64,000 bases of DNA, taken from NCBI RefSeq assembly GCF_036625275.1, contig NZ_JAZKUD010000002.1, positions 183,086 through 247,085 on the forward strand, written 5' to 3'. The notes below the pieces were generated by a model, which ran no database searches, was not told the DNA's origin, and saw nothing but the letters and a program-made list of their open reading frames with translations. This document shows positions 24,159 through 33,000 of the stretch, in pieces. The position numbers were made by a program, and so were the translations under genes. Each line of letters begins with the position of its first letter. Positions within the stretch are counted from its first letter, which is position 1. Origin of the DNA: Accumulibacter sp036625275 (lineage in GTDB: Bacteria; Pseudomonadota; Gammaproteobacteria; Burkholderiales; Rhodocyclaceae).

Positions 24159-25858
24159 AGCAATCAACCCCACCTGTCAACCCGACTACAGCCATGACAA
24201 CCGCCGCCAGGCACACGACGGCCGCGCTGCTCGACAGACGCCCGGAAGCACGGACCTTCAGCGTCCAGGACCTGCTGGAGGTGGTGGCAAGCGGCCGGCT
24301 TCGCATTCCCAGTTTCCAGCGCGGCCTCAAATGGAACCGCATGGATGCCAGGCTCCTGCTGGAAAGCCTTTTTCGGGGTTATCCGGTGGGAACGCTGCTG
24401 CTCTGGGAAGCCGCGGCACCGGCGGGCGAAGTGCGTTTCGGATCGCTTACCCTGCCTGCTCCGCAGATGCCGAATGCCTTGTGGGTGGTCGATGGTCAGC
24501 AGCGAATTGTCTCCCTTGCCCGGACATTGCTCGCTGCCGACCCGGACTCGGACGACTTCGCCCTGTACGTCGACCTCGATGCGGCGGACTTTGTGGCTCC
24601 TCCTGCCATCGGCAAACGCCGCGCCGATCCGTCGCGCTGGCTGCCAATGAGCGTCGTGCTTGACGCGGAAAAGCTGATGCAATGGTTGCTCGACCACGCC
24701 GCCGCGCCCGGCAGTCGGCAAAGGCGCGACACGGCAATCCAGTTGGGCCGGCGCCTGCGCGAATACGAGATCCCCGCCTACATTGTCCGCAGCGACGACC
24801 AGGCCATCCTGCGTGACATTTTCAATCGGATCAATTCAGCCGGCAGGTCGCTTGACGATTCCGACGTTTTCGACGCGCTCAACGGCTCGCGCTTTGAGAG
24901 CCGGCCAGCGACCATCCCACAGATTTCTTCCGAATTGGAAAAACTGGATTTCGGGCGAATCGAAGAAAGAATTCTGCACCGGCTGCTGCGCGTTCTGCTC
25001 GGGCTACCGGTCGTGGAAAGCGCCCGCAGCGACCCGCCACGCCTGACTGACACGGAAGCCGAAGAGGCGTACCGGCGGACGGCGGCCACCGCCAGCCAGA
25101 TTATCCAGTTCCTCAAGAGCGATGCAGGCATTCCTCATTACGACCTGCTGCCTTACAAGCAGGCGTTCGTGACCCTGGGCCGGTTCTTCCAGCTCCATCC
25201 TCAACCGTCGCCGCGATCGCGCGAACTGCTGGCACGCTGGATCTGGCGCGGCGCGCTGAATGGCGCTCACCAGGGAGACACGGTTTCGACGCGCAAGGTC
25301 CTGGCGCGCATTCTCCCGGAAAGTGAGGAACGATCCGTCCATGGGATGCTGGAGATGGTCAGCGGAAAACCGTCGGCCATACCCGACGTCGCCGATCGCT
25401 GCAATTTCCGCTTCGCGGCGAGCAAGCTGCTGGCCCTTGCCCTGTTCAGCCTCGAACCACGCGACCTGATCACCGGTAACAGGCTGGCCGCCGGGCAACT
25501 CATGAGCCAGGTCCAATCGGGCCATGACTCATCACCACTGTTGCAGATCTTTCCAGTGCGTGCCGGCAAAGTTGAGGAAGCGCTGCAATCGGCAGCCAAC
25601 CGGCTCATCCAGCCGCCACACCAGAGGGGCGTACGCCGCCTGCTGGCCGGGATCGATGATTCCCGCCTCCTGCTGTCGCATGGCATCAGCGCAGCCGCGC
25701 GACAGGCGCTCGATGACGGCGATAGCGCCGCTTTCCTGAAGTTGCGCGCCGAGTGGCTGCGGCCGCGCGTAGAGCTCTTCTTCGCTCGCCATGCCCGCTG
25801 GGACGAGCCCGATCGGCCGAGGATTGCGTCGCTGATCGTCAACGACGAGGAGGGCTGA
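24155..25858 (+). CDS. DUF262 (GmrS/ParB-like nuclease fold) protein
   Basis: 567 residues from GTG 24155, which has AGGAGG at the right distance; ATG 24194 is an alternative. The N-terminal DUF262 domain (about 33-290) has IPSFQRGLKW at 51-60 and the family motif VVDGQQR at 111-117, as in GmrSD-type type IV restriction enzymes and other ParB/Srx-fold nucleases. The C-terminal half is helical and I cannot assign it; no HNH (DUF1524) motif is obvious. It is coupled to the RES toxin upstream and abuts the HipA gene downstream (TGA then ATG). Confidence 0.85.
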   Translation: MKQSTPPVNPTTAMTTAARHTTAALLDRRPEARTFSVQDLLEVVASGRLRIPSFQRGLKWNRMDARLLLESLFRGYPVGTLLLWEAAAPAGEVRFGSLTLPAPQMPNALWVVDGQQRIVSLARTLLAADPDSDDFALYVDLDAADFVAPPAIGKRRADPSRWLPMSVVLDAEKLMQWLLDHAAAPGSRQRRDTAIQLGRRLREYEIPAYIVRSDDQAILRDIFNRINSAGRSLDDSDVFDALNGSRFESRPATIPQISSELEKLDFGRIEERILHRLLRVLLGLPVVESARSDPPRLTDTEAEEAYRRTAATASQIIQFLKSDAGIPHYDLLPYKQAFVTLGRFFQLHPQPSPRSRELLARWIWRGALNGAHQGDTVSTRKVLARILPESEERSVHGMLEMVSGKPSAIPDVADRCNFRFAASKLLALALFSLEPRDLITGNRLAAGQLMSQVQSGHDSSPLLQIFPVRAGKVEEALQSAANRLIQPPHQRGVRRLLAGIDDSRLLLSHGISAAARQALDDGDSAAFLKLRAEWLRPRVELFFARHARWDEPDRPRIASLIVNDEEG

Positions 25859-27067
25859 ATGGCGCACCACCTTGGCGTATGGATCAACGGCATCCACGTC
25901 GGGCAACTGAACCTGACGCGCAACGACGGCTGCGAGTTCAGGCTCGTCGAATCGTACAAGCGAGCCTATCCCAGACCGATACTTGGGCAACAGTTTCTCG
26001 ACGATCCTGACCAGGTGCATGCCTCCCGATCACGCACACCGCCATGGTTTTCCAATCTGCTACCGGAAGGTCCCTTGCGCGAATTGATTGCTCGCCAGGC
26101 CGGTGTTTCGGTCTATCGCGAGTTCTTCCTCCTCCATCATCTGGGAGAGGATCTGCCCGGTGCCGTTCGCATCATGGCCGACGAGGCGTTGCCGAAAACC
26201 GCCGGCGCAACCCTTCAGGCGACCGAAGAGCACGCTGGCGAAAGCGACTGGCATTTTTCGCTGGCCGGAGTACAGCTCAAGTTTTCCGCCCGACGCGAAG
26301 GGCGCGGACTGACCATCCCGGTCAGCGGCACCGGCGGCGACTGGATCGTCAAGTTGCCGGACGCCCGCTTTCCAGGGGTGCCTGAAAACGAGCAGGCCAC
26401 CATGCGCTGGGCAAAGGCCAGCGGCATCGATATCCCGGAAATTCAGTTGATTCCGGTTGCGGAGATTTCTGGCCTGCCGTCGGAAGCCAGTTCATTTGGA
26501 GGTCAGACGGCTCTGGCTGTCCGCCGCTTCGACCGCCCGGCGCCGGGCAAACGGGTTCACATCGAGGACTTCGCGCAGATTCTGGGTCTCTACCCCGAGC
26601 AGAAATACGCCAGCTACAACTACGAAACGCTGGCCAACCTGGTCTCCAAACTCGCCGGCGAATCCGAACTCGACGAATTCATCCGGCGACTGGTTTTCGT
26701 CATTGCCTCCGGTAACGGTGATGCGCACCTCAAGAACTGGAGCCTGATCTACCCTGACGGCGTAAATGCCCGGCTTGCGCCCGCTTACGATCTCGTTTCG
26801 ACCATTCAGTACAAGGCTGACGACCAATTGGCGCTCAACCTCGCGCGCTCGAAACGCTGGCAGGACGCCACTCGCGAATCATTCCTGCGCCTCGCGCGCA
26901 AGATTGGCGACGACGAAACGCTAATGGCCAGCCGGATCGAACACGCCGGAGAAGCCATCATGACGGCATGGCACGCCTCACGTGGCGACTTCGGTTACAC
27001 CGCGCAGGCGCTCGACCGCATCTCCTCTCACCTGGCACGCGTGCCGCTATTCTCCGCAGGCACCTGA
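25859..27067 (+). CDS. HipA-family Ser/Thr kinase
   Basis: 402 residues with an intact kinase. SLAGVQLKFS (134-143) is the glycine/serine loop, GNGDAHLKN (285-293, D288) the catalytic loop, and YDLVST (310-315, D311) the Mg-binding motif. HipA kinases phosphorylate aminoacyl-tRNA synthetases or other targets and cause dormancy. Its ATG follows the DUF262 stop with no gap, and there is no HTH partner inside the operon other than the Xre antitoxin at the front. This suggests a joined RES/DUF262/HipA module. Confidence 0.9.
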   Translation: MAHHLGVWINGIHVGQLNLTRNDGCEFRLVESYKRAYPRPILGQQFLDDPDQVHASRSRTPPWFSNLLPEGPLRELIARQAGVSVYREFFLLHHLGEDLPGAVRIMADEALPKTAGATLQATEEHAGESDWHFSLAGVQLKFSARREGRGLTIPVSGTGGDWIVKLPDARFPGVPENEQATMRWAKASGIDIPEIQLIPVAEISGLPSEASSFGGQTALAVRRFDRPAPGKRVHIEDFAQILGLYPEQKYASYNYETLANLVSKLAGESELDEFIRRLVFVIASGNGDAHLKNWSLIYPDGVNARLAPAYDLVSTIQYKADDQLALNLARSKRWQDATRESFLRLARKIGDDETLMASRIEHAGEAIMTAWHASRGDFGYTAQALDRISSHLARVPLFSAGT

Positions 27068-27096
27068 CACCTGCCTGGATGACCAGACACTTCCGG

Positions 27097-27190
27097 CTTC
27101 AGACAACAGATTCAGGCGGGCGCCGGCGCCGCCTCGACGACATCGTTCGCTCCCTCGCGCGCGCGCAACTCGAACGCCCGCTTGCCCCAA
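27097..27190 (-). pseudogene. Stray copy of the rnfE 3' end
   Basis: On the minus strand GKRAFELRAREGANDVVEAAPAPA parallels the end of RnfE encoded at 37119-37200 (GKRALELRARKANAAVAPASALA), and the flanking bases (CAGATTCAGGCGGGCGCCG against CGGATTCAGGCGAGTGCCG) also align. It is not attached to a readable rnfE. The rest of the 318-base gap between the HipA gene and the HTH gene shows nothing else. Confidence 0.6.
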
Positions 27191-27385
27191 CCGGACAAGA
27201 CGCAGGGCGCCGCCCCTGCCTTCCCCGCCTGGGCCCGCATCGCTCCAGCCTGCATCCCGGAACACCCGCTCGATGTGGCGTGTGACGTTCCTCGACAGCT
27301 TGAGCTTGTCCGGCCACCACCTCGACAACGCGCTCTTGCCGGCGCGGCTTCCAGTCGCCGCAATACGCCGCTGGGTCAGCGGCGC

Positions 27386-27745
27386 TCAGCCGGCGTGGAG
27401 ATCGTCCATGTCGCACCCGAGTGCGGCAGCCAGCCTGGCCAAGAGGTCGGCAGAGGGCGTGGCCTTGCCGTTCTCGATCATCGACAGCATTTGTCGTGTG
27501 CAGCCCGCCTGTCCGGCCAGGGCCTGCAGCGTCAATCCGCGATGCCCACGCCAGACCTTGAGCGGCGATTCTCCCGACAGAAGTCGCTCGACGAAGTCGA
27601 CGGGCAGCGATTCTTCTTGGCGAGCCTCTTTGGCGTCGGCGATGTCTTGCAAGGTTTCCAGGCGTTCGAGCAATGCCGTCCACTCGTCCATCGGCACGAC
27701 GGCAAACGCGGGGGCTCCGTTCAGTTCGATGATTTGTGCGCTCAT
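27386..27745 (-). CDS. XRE-family antitoxin (HigA/RelB-like)
   Basis: 119 residues. An N-terminal part beginning MSAQIIELNGAPAFAVVPMDEWTALLERLE resembles a Phd-like antitoxin segment; the C-terminal XRE HTH (about 65-118) reads WRGHRGLTLQALAGQAGCTRQMLSMIENGKATPSADLLARLAAALG. It follows a relE-type toxin gene with a four-base overlap, toxin first. The toxin is broken, so this is an orphan antitoxin. Confidence 0.85.
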   Translation of the reverse strand: MSAQIIELNGAPAFAVVPMDEWTALLERLETLQDIADAKEARQEESLPVDFVERLLSGESPLKVWRGHRGLTLQALAGQAGCTRQMLSMIENGKATPSADLLARLAAALGCDMDDLHAG

Positions 27746-28020
27746 GTGTAGGCATCTCCTCTCGGTGCAACTTTCACCACCAGCAAGACCAGTTCGTCTC
27801 GCTGCACGTCGCAGATCGCCCGCCAGTCGCCGACGCGCAGCCGCCAGAACGGCGGGCCCTGCAGCGGCTTCTAGTCGCCACGATACGCTGCCGAGTCGGC
27901 GGCGATGGTCTTCAACTCGCCGAGCATCCGGCGGGCAATGCCTTGCGGCATCCTGGCGAGCCCCTTGGCGGCGGACTTGGCGAAGCGAAGTGCGAACAGG
28001 CGAGACAGGTTGAGTATGTC
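27742..28020 (-). pseudogene. RelE/ParE-type toxin, broken by in-frame TAG and lost start
   Basis: The frame reads ALRFAKSAAKGLARMPQGIARRML, then TAG at 27873-27871 where a Trp would be expected, then KPLQGPPFWRLRVGDWRAI and LVLLVVKVAPRGDAYT. These are RelE superfamily strands. The 5' end runs straight out of the preceding gene without a start codon. So the toxin was lost by a start deletion and an amber mutation. Confidence 0.8.
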
Positions 28021-28743
28021 TCATTTCGCTGTCCAATATTGCTTGACATCACCGATCGACCGGGCCTCTGGCGCCAGGTGGTGCATCGTGACACCGACGA
28101 TGCAGAACAGCAGCGCGGTGGCCGCAAAGGATCAGACGGTGCGGCGGAAAGCGGTTTCCAGCCAGTGACGCGGTTCGGCGCCCTTGAGGCGGCGGTAGAG
28201 CGAGGCGGCAAGCACGCCGTCCACCAGCAGTTCGGCAAACAGCAGCGGGGCCGAATGGACTATCCACCCGCCGGCGAAGAGGAGCGTAGCCGCCAGCGCC
28301 AACGCGATGAGCGGGAGCGCGAGTTCGTCGGCGCCGCCCAGTGCCTCGGCCACGTCGCCGAGGCCTGACGAATCGCCGCTACCGGACGCGCCGGACGATG
28401 AGCCGCCTTCACCGCTGTTGCCGCCGCTGCGCCCTCGGCCGAGGTCGATGCCGGGGTCATCGATGTCGCAGTCGTAGTCGTCGCGCTTGGTGCGCAGCCA
28501 CAGCCAGAGCAGCAAGAGGAAGGCGAGATAGCCGGCGCCCACAGCGAGCGGGTAGCGCAGCGCCATGGAATGTACGCCCAAGTGCAGCATGACAAACGAG
28601 GCGAGGACGCCGCCAAGGCCAGTGAGCGCGGCGATCAGCATCATTTGCAGGCGCGGCTGGCCAAGGGCTTCGAGGCGGGAGCGCTGGCGCTCGACTTCCT
28701 TGCGGCGCAAGGTTTCCGGATTGTCGCTTCTCAGTCGGGTCAT
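28021..28743 (-). pseudogene. Small membrane protein of unknown function, cut by TGA
   Basis: From ATG 28743 the frame encodes a basic N-terminus, two helices near residues 38-75, a Gly/Ser/Asp linker (about 85-120), and two more helices. A TGA at 28134-28132 interrupts it after AFRRTV; the same frame goes on with SFAATALLFCIVGVTMHHLA, another helix, to a stop at 28023-28021. The 203-residue part may still be made. I recognise no family. Confidence 0.6.
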
Positions 28744-28788
28744 GCCTGGCTCATTTGGTGGGCATCGGGCCGGCGGGATGGCTTCAGC

Positions 28789-29010
28789 CTTTACCAACCG
28801 CAGACCTTCTAGACCCTGTTTGGCGATCAGCTCGCTGGCGAATCTCTGCTCCTTGAGGGCCGAGGAAATGTCGTCCAAAATCCTTACCACGCCGCCCGAG
28901 TCCTCGCGAATCTGCGTGATCGACCGGCCGGCTTCGTCAGCCCCTGCGGCCGCGCTGCAGACCTTGCCGACACCCTGTTGCATGTCTTCTACCGCGGCCC
29001 GGGTCTACGA
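28789..29010 (-). pseudogene. Methyl-accepting chemotaxis protein scrap
   Basis: In frame with, and fused ahead of, the membrane protein lies TRAAVEDMQQGVGKVCSAAAGADEAGRSITQIREDSGGVVRILDDISSALKEQ, the coiled-coil region just C-terminal of the MCP hairpin tip. Only about 70 codons remain and the upstream frame ends in TAG. Confidence 0.7.
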
Positions 29011-29127
29011 CTGAGTTGCAGCGATGACGGTCGCGATACCGGTTGACGCCATCGCCGTCCATTCCGCGAGCTTGCTAGCCGATAGCTGCCGTCGCCAAGT
29101 GTGGCGAAGATTCACATTCCGATCAAC

Positions 29128-29517
29128 AAGCAAGGAGTCTGTCAGGGAAGCCATCAACAAACGCGAAGCCTGGAACAAGGGGAAACTTGTCGGCAAGAAG
29201 CCACCCGTCAAGCCGAAAGACATCTGGGCGATCCACATCCACATCCAGAACGAGCATGCCTTTCCCGATCTTGCCATGTTCAATCTGGCAATAGGCGAGG
29301 ACAGTGCGTCATTTGACCGAGTCTGCCGGGCTGGATTTGTCGGCCTATGGGACGCCGTCGATGCGGAGAACCAAAGCAACCCTGATCCAAAGGAGCACGA
29401 AGAACCTGCTCGACCTTCAGCGGCTACTTGGCCCTTCGAAGCTGGAGAGTACGGTTCGCTACCTCGGCATTGATGTGGAAGATGCGCTGGAGATCTCCGA
29501 GCAGACCGAAATCGAGC
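29128..29517 (+). pseudogene. Tyrosine recombinase (phage-type integrase), decayed
   Basis: One frame gives ESVREAINKREAWNKGKLVGKKPPVKPKDIWAI...LAMFNLAI, the N-terminal part of a common short betaproteobacterial integrase; a second frame gives SAYGTPSMRRTKATLI...LLGPSKLESTVRYLGIDVEDALEISEQTEI. The middle third is missing, the frame is shifted, and the HxxR and LGH histidines are both Pro. The active-site Tyr remains. It lies just outside the left inverted repeat of the STAND island and may be the relic of its mover. Confidence 0.82.
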
Positions 29518-29611
29518 CGGCATCCTGCGGCCGCACAGTTGAAAACATGTGGCCGCTTTCTGGCATTATGTCGAAGGAGTGCAGTCGGCCACGAAACGAC
29601 TTTTATGCCAA

Positions 29612-29749
29612 CCGTGTCGACGGCCGGCTTCTCGGCCACAGCCGCCGTTGAACCAGCGCTTGATTTCGGGCTGCAATGGTTCGGTTACCTGCCGCTCATC
29701 CGTGAGTGGCGTCGAACGTCAGCTTCCAGTTCCAGCGAATTCGAACTTC
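29612..29749. repeat. Left 138-bp inverted repeat of the STAND island
   Basis: This stretch is about 91% identical, without gaps, to the reverse complement of 36385-36522. The pair encloses 6.6 kb with the single large STAND gene. It lies directly after the decayed integrase. Confidence 0.88.
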
Positions 29750-29966
29750 CGACCCGTTGCTGATATCCAGGAATAGGCAAAGCAGTTGTTCGTGGTCCTC
29801 AGGTGTGACTTTGTACTGCTGCCGCAAAGACGCCGCCGAAGCAGGTGTCGACACAGATCGCGGCTCAGAAGGTGCACTAGGCTATTGTGCCACAACTCGG
29901 GTGACCTATTGTCCGTGGACCGGGCCATTCGGCGTCATGTCGACAACGTCGAACTGCTACGCCTAG

Positions 29967-29987
29967 TATGTCGAAAATGCCGACATA
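29967..29987. repeat. Perfect 7-bp dyad upstream of the STAND gene
   Basis: TATGTCG and CGACATA flank AAAATGC. The dyad is about 113 bp upstream of the GTG start and could be an operator or a recombinase core site. The remaining bases of the 579-base gap (29521-30099) show no gene. Confidence 0.45.
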
Positions 29988-30099
29988 GAATTTCCATCAG
30001 GCACAACATGAGCCACTATTGTTACCAGCAGCAACCGCCAGCGATGAAGCTGATTGGAGACACCATCCGCAGCGAGAGGCTGCGCTTCAGGGGTTAGGC

Positions 30100-33000
30100 G
30101 TGGACGAACAGGGAACCGACGAAGGGTCACTTGCCCGAGCTTCGTACCGCGGCGGCGCGCTCGGTGCTGCGCATCGAGGCTACGTGTATCAGGACCTCGT
30201 CACCGCGTACCTACTGGTGCAAGCGCTGGTTGAGCGGTTCGAGGCGGTGGTGGTTGACCGCAAGGCCGTCGATGACGATCGCTTCGACGACATCGAAGTC
30301 ACTGCATCCGGAGTCCGTATCCGGCGGCAGTTGAAGTCGAGTGCGGATCCCTCGGCTGCGCTGAGCCGGTCGGACTTCAACTCGGCCGGATCATCGCTGC
30401 GGTTCGACCGGCTTGTGAACACCATGACCGCCGAGGGAACTCGGGCCGCCGACGAGTATCGGTTGTCCGCGACCTGGCAGCCACCGGCGGCGACTGACGC
30501 CCTTGCCGCACTGCTGGTTGCAAGCAGCGACTTGGGCACATTCTCCGGGTTTGCCACCAAGACCTTCCGACTGGATGCAAAAGTCCTGTGGCCCGAAAGT
30601 GGACAGCCGATATTGACTCCACTACAGCGCGCGCCCGCGGGCACCAGGGCGCTGAGCCGAGAGGACGTGGTGAGCTTCTGCGAACGCTTCGTCATCGAGG
30701 TGTCTCTGCCGCCGGCGTCGCTCGACCTTACCGCTCCTGGACCTCTCGAACGCGTGCTACTGGGACTGCTGTCGGACCAAGTTGGAATCGGTCGGTACCC
30801 GAACCACGATCGAGATGTCGTCGACGCCGCAGCGCTGGCCATTCACATGGCTTCCACCGCGCGGACTACGGGGAACACACTTCGCCCTCCGGATGTTGCG
30901 CAGCGCCTTCAACTGCGCACAGATTTCGGTCGCATCGCTCAGGCCTTTCCCATCGACAAGACAGTACTGCAGGAGCGCCTACCGCAACGCCGACGCCTGT
31001 GCGAGGCCATCAAGCAGGGCGGGGTTCACCTCGCCCTCGCCGGGCCAGGCTCGGGGAAGTCATGGGCCTTGACGCAGGTGGCCGAGGATCTTCGGAAGGA
31101 GGGTCTCGTCGTCGCACGTCACTACTGCTTCCTCGAACCGGGCGACGAACTCGTAGAGCAACGCGTCACCACGAATGTCTTTTTCGGCAACCTGCTCGGT
31201 GAACTCGACGACGCCTTCAAGTCGTATGGCCTGACACCGCCGCAGCGGTTCGCGGCGGGACTGCATGCGCTTGATGACTACCTGAAGGCGGCGGCAGACA
31301 CCGGCCATCGTGTTGTCATCATTGTCGATGGTCTCGACCACATCGCGCGCGTGCGCGGCGCATCTCCGGCCCTGAGTGACAACGAAACTGACATCGTTGA
31401 GCGTTTGGCGACGCTCGATCTGCCCGACAACGTTGCGCTCGTCGTCGGTTCTCAGCCGGGGGGGCACCTGCAGCCGCTGCGCGAAGAGTTCGCCGACCGC
31501 CTTATCGAGCATGGTATCGAGCCTTGGGCGACGACTGAAATCCTCAACCTTGCGCGTAGCCACGGAGTTTTCACCGCGCTGGACGCCGCTCATGTGCTCG
31601 ACGAAAACCGGCGAGAAGCCATCCAAGACCGCCTCTTTCAGCGATCGGAAGGAAATCCTCTATATGGGCGGTACCTGAGTCGAGGACTTGTCGCAGGGCT
31701 AGGCTCGGGCGTCATCTCGGATCCTCTGGACTGGCTGACGGCCACGCCGACCATTCAGGGCGACATCGCCCTGTACTACCGTCACCTGTACGAGTCGATC
31801 AGCAACGATGCGAAGGCCATCGGCGACATCGTCGGCGTCCTCGAGTTCTCCGTCAGTGAGGCGGAACTGCGAGAGATAGCTGGGCCCGCACTTTGCGACT
31901 GGGTTCCCGAGGCGCTTCGGGCGATGTTGCCGGTGCTCTCCGTGGCGACGGGGCAAGGCGGCCTGCGGATCTTTCACGAGAGCTTCCGCCGCTTCATGCT
32001 TGAAGAGTTGGCTCGCCGGGGCCGGCGACTCTCCAACGTCTTGTCGCCCGTTCTCGCCTGGTTGGAGGCGCGAGACTTTTTTGCGGACGCGAAGAGCTAC
32101 CGCTTCACATTGCCTGTGATGAGGCGAGCCGAATGCGAAGCGGAGATCCTGGAACGAGTCTCAACGACGTTCGTTCAGCGGAGCCTGCAATTCGGCCACC
32201 CGCACGATGCCATAGAGCGCAACCTCGAACTGGCCGCAGACGTTGCTGCTGGGGCTCTAAACTGGCCTGCACTCGTCCGATGTGCGGAGCTACTGCGCGC
32301 GCTCGATACGTGCTTCTCTCCCTATGCCAATGACTGGGAGGAGTACTGGGAGACCTACGAGGCGCTCTTTGGCGCTGAGGCCTTGGCTGGCCAGCTGCTG
32401 TTCGACGGACGACCGACTCTCTCTTGCGAAGAGGGCCTGCTGGTCTGCGCACAGGTGGATATTGCCGGCGCAACCGCGCCCTGGCGTGAGTACTTGGACT
32501 TGGCCTTGCATCCCACTACCAATGACACTCAGTCCAGCCGCGGTGAGTTCGACCCGTTCGGCGGCATGCTGGAAGAGGAAGTGGAGGCGCTCGCTATCAT
32601 CCGCGGCCGGCTGCGGCTGGGACAAACACGTCGCATTGTCAGCAGGATCCATGAGAACCTGCTGGGTTCCGGCGCCGACATCTCCTCGCTGTTCGTGCGT
32701 AAGCTCGCGAAGTTGCTGGCGGTGGAGATCTCGCCCCAGCTCGTAGAACAGCTGATCAAGCGCGTGGACTTCAGGCCACCCAAACGCTTTATCCTGGAAC
32801 GAAGGTTTGCATGCGCCCTCCTGCTTGGGTTGTCCGATGTGGCAGTTGAGGCTGGTGACGTCTCCTTGGCCACCGCCCGCGCAACCGCAGCCTTGGCTCA
32901 TGCGGCATCGCCAGAGGAGGCCATGTGGTGCGTCGAGAAAGGCGCGCCAGCTGATCAGGCATTGCGCCACGCGCAATCGCTCGCGTCACTCAACCTCGCC

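Noticed and set aside
30019..30099. Earlier TTG start for the STAND protein
   Set aside because: No ribosome site, and the added 27 residues are not protein-like; GTG 30100 has AGGGG upstream.
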